DNA of 64,000 nt from Sulfolobaceae archaeon (GCA_026627305.1 JAPNVD010000013.1:1-64000); one strand, 5' to 3'; numbered from the stretch's first letter, positions 36,152 through 45,416 are shown. Translations and numbers: made by a program. Notes: generated from the letters alone by a model not told the origin.

Positions 36152-37573
36152 CTATTCAAGCCTCTTAGCCATATAAGGCCCTTCCCTTACATATCCTCTC
36201 TTTCTGTAGTATCCCCTAACCCCTATACCCGAGAGGACTAACACCTTTCTTGCATCAAACTCCTCTCTAGCTATCTTTTCGGCTTCTTCCAAAAGCCTTG
36301 TACCGAAACCCCTGTGTTGTAACCCTAAATCATCCCACATGCCAATAGGGACTTCTATCCCATAAACATGTAGTTCTCTAATAATCATCGTTTTACCATC
36401 TATCTCTTTCCTGTGAGCGTAAATAGAGGGATATCTAAGCCTTAAATAGCCAACTAACACTTCCTTATCGTCCTCAAAGGATAAGAACACCTCTGTACCA
36501 CCGCTCGCCTCATATTCCTCCTTATAGAGCCTAACTTTATCTAAGTTAGGCGTTAATCCCCTATGTTGCCAACTCATTCCTGCTTCTCTAAACCTTATCT
36601 CCTTTATATCGATCCCCTTCTCTAAGGCCCTCTTCTCCACGAGTTCCCTTAGATTCCCCTTCTTATTGCCATCTAAGATTATGTTTGCTGGTATATCTCT
36701 CTGAATCCTCATAACCCTAACCCATTTAGGGATATATCTGTACATCTCGGATATCAACTCAACTAAGGTATCAGTATCGTATGGTTTGTAAAGTCCTCTT
36801 TTCCATAAGTGCACTAATGGTGCTGTCTCAACCACTAATGTTGGATATATCTTGAGCATATCAGGTCTGAAGTCAGGATCACTAAAAATTGTCTTAAAAG
36901 CTTCTAGATCTCTGTCAGGGTCAGATTTTGGCAAGCCTAACATTATATGATAAACGACCTTAAAGCCAGAGTCCTTTAATATCCTAGTAGCCTCTATTGA
37001 ATCCTTAACGGTATGCCCTCTATTGGTGAACTTCAGGATATCGTCATATATGGTCTGTACTCCTAGTTCGACCTTAGTAGCCCCTAGCCTCAGCATTTGA
37101 TCAGCGTGCCATTCTTTAGCCCAGTCTGGTTTAGTCTCTATTGTCATCCCTACACATCTTATGTCAGCAGTCTCGTTTCTCTCCTGTGCGTCCTCAAGGT
37201 AAACGAAGCCTGGTTTAGTCGAATCTGGAAACCTGTTCATTCCTTCTAAGGCTTGTGTAACGAACCACTCCTGGTAATCTAAGGGAGTGGCTAGGAAAGT
37301 GCCGCCCATTATTATTAGCTCAACTTTGTTAGGGGTGTGACCTAACGCTACGTATTGTCTAAGCCTTGACTGTACTTGATGAAATGGATCGTAATTGTTC
37401 TCTATCGCCCTCATCAGCGTAGGCTCTCTACCGTAATAGCTCTGTGGTGTGTTGTACTCAACGCCTCCAGGGCAAAATATGCACTTACCATGAGGGCATG
37501 GAAAAGGATGTGTCATAATAGCTACTGCTGATATCCCTGAGAGCATCCTTGTAGGCTTTCTGATTACTTGCAT
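36152..37573 (-). CDS. elp3: Elongator subunit Elp3, tRNA U34 carboxymethyltransferase
   Basis: A 473-residue Elp3. The radical SAM cluster motif is PCPHGKCIFCPGG (Cys26, Cys31, Cys34), followed by the SAM-barrel segments IIMGGTF and KVELGVQTIYDDIL. The C-terminal GNAT domain has LQHRGFGTRLLEEAEKIA as acetyl-CoA loop and GYYRKRGYVREGPYM. Elp3 forms 5-carboxymethyluridine at the tRNA wobble position using acetyl-CoA and radical SAM chemistry. Slightly shorter at the N-terminus than eukaryotic Elp3, as usual for archaea. It is last in the minus-strand string that starts at 42377. Confidence 0.95.
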   Translation of the reverse strand: MQVIRKPTRMLSGISAVAIMTHPFPCPHGKCIFCPGGVEYNTPQSYYGREPTLMRAIENNYDPFHQVQSRLRQYVALGHTPNKVELIIMGGTFLATPLDYQEWFVTQALEGMNRFPDSTKPGFVYLEDAQERNETADIRCVGMTIETKPDWAKEWHADQMLRLGATKVELGVQTIYDDILKFTNRGHTVKDSIEATRILKDSGFKVVYHIMLGLPKSDPDRDLEAFKTIFSDPDFRPDMLKIYPTLVVETAPLVHLWKRGLYKPYDTDTLVELISEMYRYIPKWVRVMRIQRDIPANIILDGNKKGNLRELVEKRALEKGIDIKEIRFREAGMSWQHRGLTPNLDKVRLYKEEYEASGGTEVFLSFEDDKEVLVGYLRLRYPSIYAHRKEIDGKTMIIRELHVYGIEVPIGMWDDLGLQHRGFGTRLLEEAEKIAREEFDARKVLVLSGIGVRGYYRKRGYVREGPYMAKRLE

Positions 37574-37605
37574 TAGGTTATAATATCACCTCTCTAGTAA
37601 AAAGG

Positions 37606-39252
37606 TTATTTACATTGCGTTGAGATAAAGTCCACAAGCCTTTTTATGGAGTCAACTTCGTTCTCCTTCTTAGCAAATCCGTGTCCCTCATCCTTGTATA
37701 TGGCATATTCAACTGTCCTACCTGACTCCTTTAGCTTTTCAACCACCTGTAACGTCTCTTCAGCAGGGCATCTAGGGTCGTTTTCCCCTGCCAATAGTAA
37801 CAATGGTGCCTTAATCCTATCTACGAAAAAGATAGGCGATCTATCCCTTAATAAAGCCTCATCGTTACCCATCTTTATTTCATCATATTGTTTCAGCACA
37901 TCTCTCTCAAACTGCTTCTCGGTAAACCAGTTAACGAATGGTACTACTGCGACAGCTGAGCACCACAGGTCAGGATACTTAGTAACAGCCATCATCGTTA
38001 GGTATCCTCCATAGCTACCTCCAGCTACCGCTACCTTTTTTACGTTCAGCACTTTTATCGCCTCAACTACGTCTCTTAAATCATCTCCACCCAAATCCTT
38101 ATCGTTAAGGTGGTTAAACCTTCTACCATAGCCTGTAGAGCCCCTATAATTGGGGCAAATCACCTTAAATCCCGCTTTAACTAGGAACTGGATGTCTAAG
38201 TTTAGGCTTTCTGTGCACTCCCAGTCTGGTCCTCCATGGATGTAAATAACGCCTTTATCCTCATTGTTTCCCTTTGAGTATAGTAGAGCTGTTATCTCGA
38301 CACCGTCGAAGGATTTATATTTAACCTTAGATGGTCTGACGAGCTCTTTAGTATCTATCCCCTCAATAGAGTCTGTAAGCCTCTCTACTTTATTGCCATC
38401 AAATCTATAGAGGTCAAAAGACCTATTGTAAGTAGAGGCAATAAAGTAAAGGTAATTGTTCATGGTCTTTAAGCTATTAATAATTCCTCCCTCAAATATC
38501 GTTTTGCCTGATCTTTTAGCTCTCAGCTTGAAGGTTCCATCGTCATCCTCTACATAGAATATATCACCGTTAAAGCTTATAGCCTCGTACTTCTCATGGC
38601 TTGTATTAATTAACCATTCGATCTCTCCCCTATTCCACAAGCCCACGTTGTAAAAGTCTTCATGGTTTGAAAGGAAGATTATTGATCCATCCTCTTGTAT
38701 GCATTCTTGACTAGCGGGGTGCTGTTCTGAGTTTGGAAAAGATATCTTAGCCTCCATTAAGTTCTTATCTAAATCAAAGATTATCACGTCATTATCGTAG
38801 ATTCCTTGGCTGTATACAACTTTTCTTTTATTTGAACATAGATCGCTAACAGGTAGTTCACCATCGCTTATCTTAGTTATTTCACCATTATCGTAGAGGT
38901 AAAGATGCATTGTCTTTCCATCCCTATTCGATATGAAGAGAAACTTATTGGGACCATTAATGAAGAAAGGGGAAACATTATCGTTATTATCTGCAAGTAA
39001 CTTCTCTAGCTTTCCATCAGTTTCCCTTATCCAGATCTGTCTCACTTCTCCTCCTTTTTGATCAACAGTTATAGCGAGCCTTTTATTATCAATCCAGTTC
39101 ACTTCATCAACATATCCTTCAACATCTATCCTCCCTTCATCTTTAATATAAGCCACTGGTTTCTCCAGTTCTACTACGTAAGCTATTTTATCATTTCTGC
39201 TTATATCATAATCTATTACAGGCTTAAGCTTAAAGATATCGCTAAAATCCAT
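37606..39252 (-). CDS. S9-family serine peptidase (acylaminoacyl-peptidase / prolyl-oligopeptidase-like)
   Basis: A 548-residue protein with an N-terminal beta-propeller (about 1-300; repeated short beta blades such as FLFISNRDG and IIFLSNHEDF) and a C-terminal alpha/beta-hydrolase. The nucleophile is Ser413 in GGSYGGYL, with Asp492 in GENDPR and His524 in EGHGF. It should cleave short peptides or remove acyl-amino acids, in the cytoplasm since no signal peptide is seen. It follows the radical SAM gene by 8 bp and precedes Elp3 by 32 bp, so it is probably in one operon. Confidence 0.9.
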   Translation of the reverse strand: MDFSDIFKLKPVIDYDISRNDKIAYVVELEKPVAYIKDEGRIDVEGYVDEVNWIDNKRLAITVDQKGGEVRQIWIRETDGKLEKLLADNNDNVSPFFINGPNKFLFISNRDGKTMHLYLYDNGEITKISDGELPVSDLCSNKRKVVYSQGIYDNDVIIFDLDKNLMEAKISFPNSEQHPASQECIQEDGSIIFLSNHEDFYNVGLWNRGEIEWLINTSHEKYEAISFNGDIFYVEDDDGTFKLRAKRSGKTIFEGGIINSLKTMNNYLYFIASTYNRSFDLYRFDGNKVERLTDSIEGIDTKELVRPSKVKYKSFDGVEITALLYSKGNNEDKGVIYIHGGPDWECTESLNLDIQFLVKAGFKVICPNYRGSTGYGRRFNHLNDKDLGGDDLRDVVEAIKVLNVKKVAVAGGSYGGYLTMMAVTKYPDLWCSAVAVVPFVNWFTEKQFERDVLKQYDEIKMGNDEALLRDRSPIFFVDRIKAPLLLLAGENDPRCPAEETLQVVEKLKESGRTVEYAIYKDEGHGFAKKENEVDSIKRLVDFISTQCK

Positions 39253-39260
39253 AGGAATAG

Positions 39261-40190
39261 CTAATTTCTCAGGTTATTATAGTTTAAGACGTAAAAATAA
39301 ATGCCGTTGTAGTTAACCCTCTTTATCTTATTCTCTTTAACTAACTTGTCAGTTAGATCCTTATTTTTCAATAGATCCTCCCTTATGGGATGGACAGCTA
39401 AGGTAGCTAGGATTTCTTCTTCACTGTTTAATGAGTATTCCCTCTTCTCATAACCTGTTAGTGTTTCTACTATTAAACCTAAAGCTTCAACAAACTTCTG
39501 ATAGACATAATTAAGCGTTTCAGGGCTTGGAGGTTTTACAAAGCTTAACGCCGTAGGTCTTGTTGGAATGCTAATGTAAGCTTTATCCAAATGTTTTAGC
39601 CCCTTTAGGAAGAGGGCTATCTTCTTAGCCTCCTCAGTGTAGTCAACCCTATTGACTAACATGGTCTCTGATATCAGCTTCCCCTTATACTCCTCTGAGA
39701 AGAGCTCTATACCCTTGAGTATCTCCTCTAACTTTAGACCCTTTGGAGGTCTATCCACAAACCTCCAAACGTTTTCACTCACTGCATCGACCTTAACTGA
39801 TACTAAGTCAGCTATCATTAGATCTCTCCTTACGTCCTCATCCCACAACAGTGTCGAGTTCGTAAACACCGCTATAGGTATTCCAAGCCCTTTAAGCAGT
39901 TCGATTTCTTTTCCTAAGTTAATATCTAGAGTTGGTTCACCATCTGGTACAAACGTGATATAATCAGGCTTTTCCTCTAGTTCATCTAACCTCTTTTTAA
40001 CGCTCTCATATATGGTTTCAGGTTCGTAAAACTTCCTCCTTTTATAGTCAAGTATGACTGTGTTTCCTAACTGGCAATAAGTACATGCGTATGAACAGTA
40101 TTTATAGGCTATGTTATTTACACCAAGGCTCTTCCCCAATCTTCTAGAATAGACTGGGCCAAAAGCTATTTCCATACATATACACTCCAT
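39261..40190 (-). CDS. Radical SAM protein (COG0731-like)
   Basis: A 309-residue radical SAM enzyme. The start FGPVYSRRLGKSLGVNN and the cluster motif YCSYACTYCQLG (C-x3-C-x2-C) are those of the COG0731 group, whose best-known relatives act in wyosine-type tRNA modification; this one lacks a flavodoxin domain. FVPDGEPTLD and SVKVDAVSENVWRFVD are the next conserved barrel strands. The ATG five codons later (MEIAFGP) is an equally good start. It overlaps the HypE-like gene by 25 bp, which suggests that the two products act together. Substrate unknown. Confidence 0.85.
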   Translation of the reverse strand: MECICMEIAFGPVYSRRLGKSLGVNNIAYKYCSYACTYCQLGNTVILDYKRRKFYEPETIYESVKKRLDELEEKPDYITFVPDGEPTLDINLGKEIELLKGLGIPIAVFTNSTLLWDEDVRRDLMIADLVSVKVDAVSENVWRFVDRPPKGLKLEEILKGIELFSEEYKGKLISETMLVNRVDYTEEAKKIALFLKGLKHLDKAYISIPTRPTALSFVKPPSPETLNYVYQKFVEALGLIVETLTGYEKREYSLNSEEEILATLAVHPIREDLLKNKDLTDKLVKENKIKRVNYNGIYFYVLNYNNLRN

Positions 40191-41191
40191 AGTCTGGTTA
40201 ACTCTTCCTTATTAGGATCTGGCTTATCCACTATTTCAGACCTTCCATTGCTCCTATGGATGATTACCTTAGCCTCACCTTCACCTACGATCCTCCCTAT
40301 TTTAGCAAATGGTATCCCTATATCCGTTAATACCTTCTTTATCTCGTTCTCCTTCTCCTTTGGTGCTGTAAATATTAGAGTTCCCGCTGTTATCATCCAT
40401 AGAGGGTCATATTCGAGGGCTTTTGCTAGGACTTTAGCCTCTTCGCTTAACGGTATATAATCTTCCCATACTTCTATAACCTTTTTAGAGGAATAAGCCA
40501 ATTCCATCAATCCTTCAGCAACACCCCCAGTTGTTGCATCGTGCATTGAGTTCACTAAAGGTGCTAGGGCTAACGCCTCCTTTACTACGCTAACCTTATT
40601 GAAGTTCTCTTTAGCCTTCTCAAGAACCTCTTTACTTACTCCCTTCTTTTTCGCTATTTCTTCGAAGTCTTCAGCAACTATGGATGTCCCCTCTATTGCA
40701 GCCCCCTTAGTTATATAAACGTCGTCACCTACTTTCGCTTTAGCTGAAATCAGCACTTTATCCCTTTTACCTATTCCGATTGCGGTTGCAACAACTATAG
40801 GCCTATTAATTCCATGTGTGAAGCCTGTATGACCTCCTATAATACTAACATTGAGCTCCTTAGATGCTTGATCTATTTGTTGGGTTACCATATCGAATAT
40901 CTCCTCTGATGTATCATCTGGAAATATCAATGTTGGGACTAACCACCTTGGTTCTACACCAGCTGTAGCAACATCGTTACAAGCTACGTGTACTACTAAA
41001 TAACCAGCGTGTTTGACAGCGCCTAGTATTGGATCTGAATGGGTTACAACAACTAGGTCATTGTCAGCTATTCCTATGCCCACATCTATTCCTATATCAG
41101 ACGATACCATAACATCGTTTCTCTTCGCACCTAATCTAGAAAATATCTTTTTATATTCATCAAATGTAGGTTTGTTCTTAACTATTACCAT
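40166..41191 (-). CDS. AIR synthase-related protein (HypE/SelD-like)
   Basis: A 341-residue protein of the PurM/HypE/ThiL/SelD superfamily. The N-terminal half has VVVTHSDPILGAVKHAGYL and VACNDVATAGVEPRWLV, the ATP-binding glycine segment IGGHTGFT, and the C-terminal half MHDATTGGVAEGLMELA, all typical. Hydrogenase-type HypE ends in a Cys that carries the carbamoyl group; this one ends in SVYVWK without Cys, so hydrogenase maturation is unlikely, and no hyp genes are near. It overlaps the MFS gene upstream (14 bp) and the radical SAM gene downstream (25 bp). It probably makes a phosphorylated or activated intermediate. Confidence 0.82.
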   Translation of the reverse strand: MVIVKNKPTFDEYKKIFSRLGAKRNDVMVSSDIGIDVGIGIADNDLVVVTHSDPILGAVKHAGYLVVHVACNDVATAGVEPRWLVPTLIFPDDTSEEIFDMVTQQIDQASKELNVSIIGGHTGFTHGINRPIVVATAIGIGKRDKVLISAKAKVGDDVYITKGAAIEGTSIVAEDFEEIAKKKGVSKEVLEKAKENFNKVSVVKEALALAPLVNSMHDATTGGVAEGLMELAYSSKKVIEVWEDYIPLSEEAKVLAKALEYDPLWMITAGTLIFTAPKEKENEIKKVLTDIGIPFAKIGRIVGEGEAKVIIHRSNGRSEIVDKPDPNKEELTRLWSVYVWK

Positions 41192-42377
41192 ATATCTTCA
41201 TCTCCAATTCATCGATGCCTACTCCTTTTGTCTCAACTCCTCTAAATAACCACACTACTGAGCCTATTAAACCTAAGGCCCATAATCCTAGGGTATACTC
41301 CATGAATTGTATAGAAGTAAACGATTGTGTGAAGAAAATAGAGAGAACATATGCGAACCAGGCAAAAGACCTTATAAATGATATACTTGTTGCCCTTGAG
41401 TAAGTTGGGAATACCTCAGACTCTATGGTTAGTCTTAAACCCCAAGTTAACTGGGAGAATATTCCGTTGAAGAAGAGTAGTGAATAGAAGAGCCCTATGT
41501 TACTTGGTAAGTAAAGAAGCTGTAACAAGATGAGCCCTATAGTTAAAGTGCCTAGTATGTAACTTATAGCATTTATAACCCTTCTGCTTATCATTTCAGC
41601 TATACCAAAGCCTATTAGGCCACCAGCCACATCTCCTACATTATAAACTAGGATGATCCATGGTGTCTGTTTAGGATAAAAGAAGGGTCCAACAACCCAC
41701 GCTATTAAACCATAAGTTAGTATTGTGGTTAAGGCTATGCTTAATAGAGTGAAGAGCACTACCCAATTCATCTTCACTAATCTCCCCAACTTCTTGCCAG
41801 AGCTCTTGACTTCAACCCACCTTTCAGATTCAGGTAACTTGAACCTTATCAGAAAGGCTAATGGTAGAGATAAGAGGAATGTTATTCCTATTGCCAACTT
41901 TTGTTCAAACATTGAGGTGTTCAAGAGGAGGAAAAAGACAGCGGCAAATATAGGTCCTATGTTGGCGAAATTAGAGACAAAAAGTATCCATTTACCTCTG
42001 ACATTTTTACCCAGGGTTTCAGATAGATAAGATAGTACCGCAGGCTCGTCACCTCCAGCTATAGAAAACATCACTAAACCCAGGCCTAATGTTATTAAGG
42101 GCCAGAAATTGCTTAACAGAACTATTATTGTTCCTATGCTATATATTATTAAACCACTGATTAGCATTGTCTTTCTGCCTATTACATCAGCTAACCTTCC
42201 CATGACTAGATTTCCTAGAAGTAAAGATAGAGGAGGAGTCGCAAGTAAATAGGAGTAAGCATATTTAGGTATGATAGGCCATGCTGTTATCAAAGAAGAA
42301 GAGGCAAGTGTAAATCCCCACAAGAATAAAGAGATCGAAAAACCAGTTATAGCTAGATAGCTGGTTAATCTATCCAT
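41178..42377 (-). CDS. MFS transporter
   Basis: A 399-residue protein with 12 spans. The loop 2-3 signature is GRLADVIGRKTM, and the long membrane segments show regular small residues. The C-terminus ends FRGVETKGVGIDELEMKIYG, resembling the sugar-porter tail. Its stop overlaps the HypE-like gene by 14 bp, so it is the first gene of the five-gene string to Elp3. A substrate linked to the HypE-like/radical SAM pair would be reasonable but is not shown. Confidence 0.83.
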   Translation of the reverse strand: MDRLTSYLAITGFSISLFLWGFTLASSSLITAWPIIPKYAYSYLLATPPLSLLLGNLVMGRLADVIGRKTMLISGLIIYSIGTIIVLLSNFWPLITLGLGLVMFSIAGGDEPAVLSYLSETLGKNVRGKWILFVSNFANIGPIFAAVFFLLLNTSMFEQKLAIGITFLLSLPLAFLIRFKLPESERWVEVKSSGKKLGRLVKMNWVVLFTLLSIALTTILTYGLIAWVVGPFFYPKQTPWIILVYNVGDVAGGLIGFGIAEMISRRVINAISYILGTLTIGLILLQLLYLPSNIGLFYSLLFFNGIFSQLTWGLRLTIESEVFPTYSRATSISFIRSFAWFAYVLSIFFTQSFTSIQFMEYTLGLWALGLIGSVVWLFRGVETKGVGIDELEMKIYGNS

Positions 42378-42481
42378 ATATGGTAGAACTAGATTACGAA
42401 ATATAAATCTTTCTCAAAACATATTGAATAAACTCATTTATTAACTACAAAATAATAATTCATTATTAATTAATTCTCTAG

Positions 42482-42688
42482 TTATATGAGATTCTTTCTT
42501 AACTTACCGATTTTTTGTTCTTGTTTTCTCAACCAATCTGCATGCCATTGTCTATAACAACTATCGCTACAGAAAACCCACGGCTTATTATTGCAACAGG
42601 TTTTAACGACTATTGGTTTACCTTTTATTATTTTACCGCACCATGAGCACCTCTGTTGTAACGTTTCTGCGTTAAGATTTAATGGCAT
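42482..42688 (-). CDS. Small treble-clef/TRASH-like zinc-binding protein
   Basis: A 68-residue protein with two Cys pairs: CSWCGK near the start and CSDSC (C-x3-C) in WVFCSDSCYRQWHADW, with an additional TCCNNK loop. The pattern fits a TRASH-like or treble-clef zinc finger, which in archaea is found in metal-responsive and ribosome-associated proteins. The tail is basic (RKQEQKIGKLRKNLI). It stands alone upstream of Thi4, in the opposite direction. Function unknown. Confidence 0.65.
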   Translation of the reverse strand: MPLNLNAETLQQRCSWCGKIIKGKPIVVKTCCNNKPWVFCSDSCYRQWHADWLRKQEQKIGKLRKNLI

Positions 42689-42786
42689 AATATCCTTTTC
42701 ATCTTATTATAATTTATTTCTAAATATAAATCGATGAGTTTGATGTATATATCCAACTTTATAAGATATTTTATTGAGTTTCTATT

Positions 42787-43587
42787 ATGGAATATATAAA
42801 AATTAGGCAAGTTGATGAGGTAAAGATTACCAGGTATATCGTTAAATACACAATGGAGGACTGGATGGATATAGCTGATTCTGATGTGGTCATAGTAGGT
42901 GCAGGTCCAGCTGGATTAACTGCTGCTTATTATTTAGCTAAGGCTAAATTAAAGACTGTAGTTTTTGAGAGAAGGTTATCATTTGGAGGTGGAATAGGAG
43001 GAGGAGCTATGCATTTCCATAAATTGGTTATAGAGTCTCCAGCAGATGAGGTTTTAAAAGAGATGGGAATTAGGTTGGTAAAAGCTGAAGAAGGAGTTTA
43101 CATAGTTGATTCAGCTGAATTTATGGCAAAGCTCGCAGCATCAGCTATTGATAACGGTGCTAAGGTGATACACGGTGTCAGCGTTGATGATGTGATATTT
43201 AGGGAGAACCCGCTGAGAGTTGCAGGGGTCGCAGTTGAGTGGACTGCTAGTCAGATGGCAAGCTTACATACAGATCCGATATTTATCTCAGCTAAAGCTG
43301 TTGTTGATGCCACAGGTCATGATGCTGAAATAGTTTCAGTAGCTGCTAGAAAGTTGCCTGAGTTAGGCATTAATATCCCTGGGGAGAAGTCAGCTTACAG
43401 TGAAATAGCTGAACAGCTAGTTGTAGAGAATAGTGGAAAAGTAGTTGAAGGCTTATATGTTGCCGGAATGTCTGTTGCTGAAGTAAGGGGATTGCCTAGG
43501 ATGGGACCGATATTTGGAGCGATGGTGTTATCAGGTAAAAAAGTTGCTGAAGATATAATGAAAGATTTAGGTGTCTACAAGAGCTAA
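42787..43587 (+). CDS. thi4: Thiamine thiazole synthase Thi4, sulfide-dependent (His) type
   Basis: A 266-residue Thi4. The FAD/NAD motif [16 protein letters not shown] (34-49) and [18 protein letters not shown] are clear, and the C-terminus has [25 protein letters not shown]. Thi4 makes the thiazole of thiamine from NAD and glycine. In yeast a Cys (Cys205) supplies the sulfur once; here the aligned position is His161 (SLHTDP), as in methanogen Thi4, which uses free sulfide and iron catalytically. The N-terminal [11 protein letters not shown] is normal for the archaeal form. Stand-alone gene with a TATA-like stretch near 42760. Confidence 0.92.
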   Translation: MEYIKIRQVDEVKITRYIVKYTMEDWMDIADSDVVIVGAGPAGLTAAYYLAKAKLKTVVFERRLSFGGGIGGGAMHFHKLVIESPADEVLKEMGIRLVKAEEGVYIVDSAEFMAKLAASAIDNGAKVIHGVSVDDVIFRENPLRVAGVAVEWTASQMASLHTDPIFISAKAVVDATGHDAEIVSVAARKLPELGINIPGEKSAYSEIAEQLVVENSGKVVEGLYVAGMSVAEVRGLPRMGPIFGAMVLSGKKVAEDIMKDLGVYKS

Positions 43588-43631
43588 TTATGTATTATTT
43601 TTATTTCCTTCCTTCAGCTATAATTTAATCT

Positions 43632-44273
43632 ATGCAGTATAGGCTGTTCGTTGTAGGTCCTTTACTCACTAATTGCTATGTGCTCTGGGATGAAAGTACA
43701 CTGGAAGGTTATATTATAGATCCTGGCGGGAATAATCTTAATGAAGTTATCGATTTCATAAAGTCCAGGAACATTAACCTAAAATACATTCTTGCAACAC
43801 ATGGTCACTTTGACCACATAATGGGTGTGCAATCTATTAAGGCAAGATTTGACGGTGTGAAGTTTTTGATCCACAAGGATGACGAAAGACTTGTGTTCAG
43901 AAGTAAGGAGTTGGCCGAGTATTTTAACATTCCTGAAGATTTTGAAGTTCCAGTGATCGATGGTTATATATCAGAGGGTAAAATAGATGAAATCGAGGTA
44001 ATCCATACTCCAGGACATACGATGGGCAGTGTTTGTTTCCTAGTTGATAATAAGTTCCTGTTTACAGGGGATACTCTCTTCAAGGGTACAGTAGGTAGAG
44101 TGGATCTTGGCGGTAACGCTGAGAAGCTCTTCGAGAGCCTAGAAAAATTAAAAGGGTTAGATGATAGGCTTATTGTTCTTCCAGGACATGGCGAGTCCTC
44201 GACTTTAGGTGAGGAGAAAAATAATAATCCTTTCCTAAACGGAACTCTAACACTTCAGGACATAGCAAGTTGA
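43632..44273 (+). CDS. Metallo-beta-lactamase-fold hydrolase (glyoxalase II-like)
   Basis: A 213-residue MBL-fold protein. The zinc motif THGHFDHIMG (H-x-H-x-D-H), HTPGHTMGS, FTGDTLFKG and the last His in VLPGHG follow the glyoxalase II / YcbL subgroup. It begins MQYRLFVVGPLLTNCYVL, also typical. It lacks the C-terminal substrate domain of glyoxalase II, so it is a small thioesterase-like hydrolase. It lies 44 bp after Thi4 in the same direction; the 3' end overlaps the DUF929-type gene by 19 bp. Confidence 0.87.
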   Translation: MQYRLFVVGPLLTNCYVLWDESTLEGYIIDPGGNNLNEVIDFIKSRNINLKYILATHGHFDHIMGVQSIKARFDGVKFLIHKDDERLVFRSKELAEYFNIPEDFEVPVIDGYISEGKIDEIEVIHTPGHTMGSVCFLVDNKFLFTGDTLFKGTVGRVDLGGNAEKLFESLEKLKGLDDRLIVLPGHGESSTLGEEKNNNPFLNGTLTLQDIAS

Positions 44274-45082
44274 AGCACCTGATAGAACTCTTCATAAACT
44301 TGCTGTATGAAGCTGGGGACATTGTGGTTGAGTATGTCGTTATACAGCTCTTGCGGTGTATAGGTGGTAAGAGTGGTTATATATGGTCCATAAGGCTCTC
44401 CTATGAGCATATATGTTCCACCAGGTCCTGTTATAACTAGAGTAGAGATTATGTGAGGAGGTCTTCCTGCAAAGTTTACTGGGACTACTGATCCGTTGGG
44501 TTCTCTAACTAAAGGATAAACATTAGTATAGTTGAAGACATAATTATAAAGCCAGGATGGAGCTTCGCTTTTAAGCTCGTTGAGCATAAATGTTAGAACA
44601 GATCCATTTATCGGTGTTCCGTTTATTGTAGCGTTTAGGTATTGGTTAGTCAAATAGTACACAACGAATCTTACTGTGGAGTTGGGGGTGAAGTTGAAGA
44701 ACAATAGTCCTGGTACAGCTCCCCCAATGTCAGATTCCGCTATTGATTCGTGTAATGATACGTTTAAATTACCATAATGTGAAAGTAACATGTATAGAGG
44801 CCAAGACATTGCAGCTCCAAATGGGCATCCATACCATGAAACAAGATAAATGTATGTTTCACCCGGCGGTGCATAGTCCTGATTAGAAACTTTGAAGAAT
44901 TTGCCATAAACTGGAGTTGCTGATACTACAGAAGAAGAGGCACTATTGTGCAACATAGTATAACCTAAAACAACTCCAATTACGACTATACCTATTATAA
45001 CAAGGATTCCAACAGTTCCATAGTAACTTGATTGTTTCTCAGAGTTCTTTGTAGTCTTTACTTTCTTTGACTTTTTCGCCAT
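44255..45082 (-). CDS. DUF929-type membrane-anchored thioredoxin-like protein, copy 1
   Basis: A 275-residue protein. After a basic start, a membrane span (about 24-45) anchors an outside domain with several N-glycosylation sequons. It carries DYAPPGETYIYLVSWYGCPF, shared with the gene at 47239; the YGCP motif sits after a strand as in thioredoxin folds, although there is only one Cys. I recall this as the Sulfolobales DUF929 family. It is convergent with the MBL gene and divergent from the ABC ATPase at 45417. Role unknown; a redox or disulfide-handling function is inference. Confidence 0.7.
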   Translation of the reverse strand: MAKKSKKVKTTKNSEKQSSYYGTVGILVIIGIVVIGVVLGYTMLHNSASSSVVSATPVYGKFFKVSNQDYAPPGETYIYLVSWYGCPFGAAMSWPLYMLLSHYGNLNVSLHESIAESDIGGAVPGLLFFNFTPNSTVRFVVYYLTNQYLNATINGTPINGSVLTFMLNELKSEAPSWLYNYVFNYTNVYPLVREPNGSVVPVNFAGRPPHIISTLVITGPGGTYMLIGEPYGPYITTLTTYTPQELYNDILNHNVPSFIQQVYEEFYQVLQLAMS

Positions 45083-45416
45083 ATGTACAATAAATTTTGT
45101 ATTTTAATTAAATCTTTTCCTAACCTTAAGTGAAAACAGGTAATCTAGTAATTTATCTGTCTGAATGTTAATTACATAGTTTCCTATATAGGTCTTACCT
45201 TCTCGTTGTCAGTAAGGCTTTTCTCAACTTCATGAGATAAAAATCCTTCTGTACTACTTCAAAGTCTTAATTGGCTACTCTTATGTTGTTAAGTGATAAA
45301 GCAGGAATATTTTCCGCAAACTTCCCTAAAAGATTTTAATTCGTTCCCTATTATTAGTTTTCGTTTAAATAATTAATAGCATAGATATTAAAACTCCTCT
45401 TTTTTAGTTAATTTTA
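45083..45416. other. Intergenic region between DUF929 copy 1 and the ABC exporter
   Basis: This stretch of 334 bases separates two divergent genes and should hold both promoters; TTTAAATAATTAATAG at 45364-45379 is the TATA-like candidate for the ABC genes. A very diverged segment at 45190-45240 is discussed among rejected items. No gene is seen. Confidence 0.4.

Noticed and set aside
37646-38014. Open frame of 122 codons opposite the S9 peptidase
   Set aside because: Antisense shadow of a gene with full catalytic triad; composition unlike a real protein.
40166-41191. Call as hydrogenase maturation factor HypE
   Set aside because: The C-terminal Cys is missing and no other hyp or hydrogenase genes are seen.
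45190-45240. Possible fifth IS200/IS605 end relic on the minus strand
   Set aside because: Only AAAAGCCTTAC and GAGAAGGTAAG vaguely fit the pattern and no hairpin pairs; too diverged to claim.
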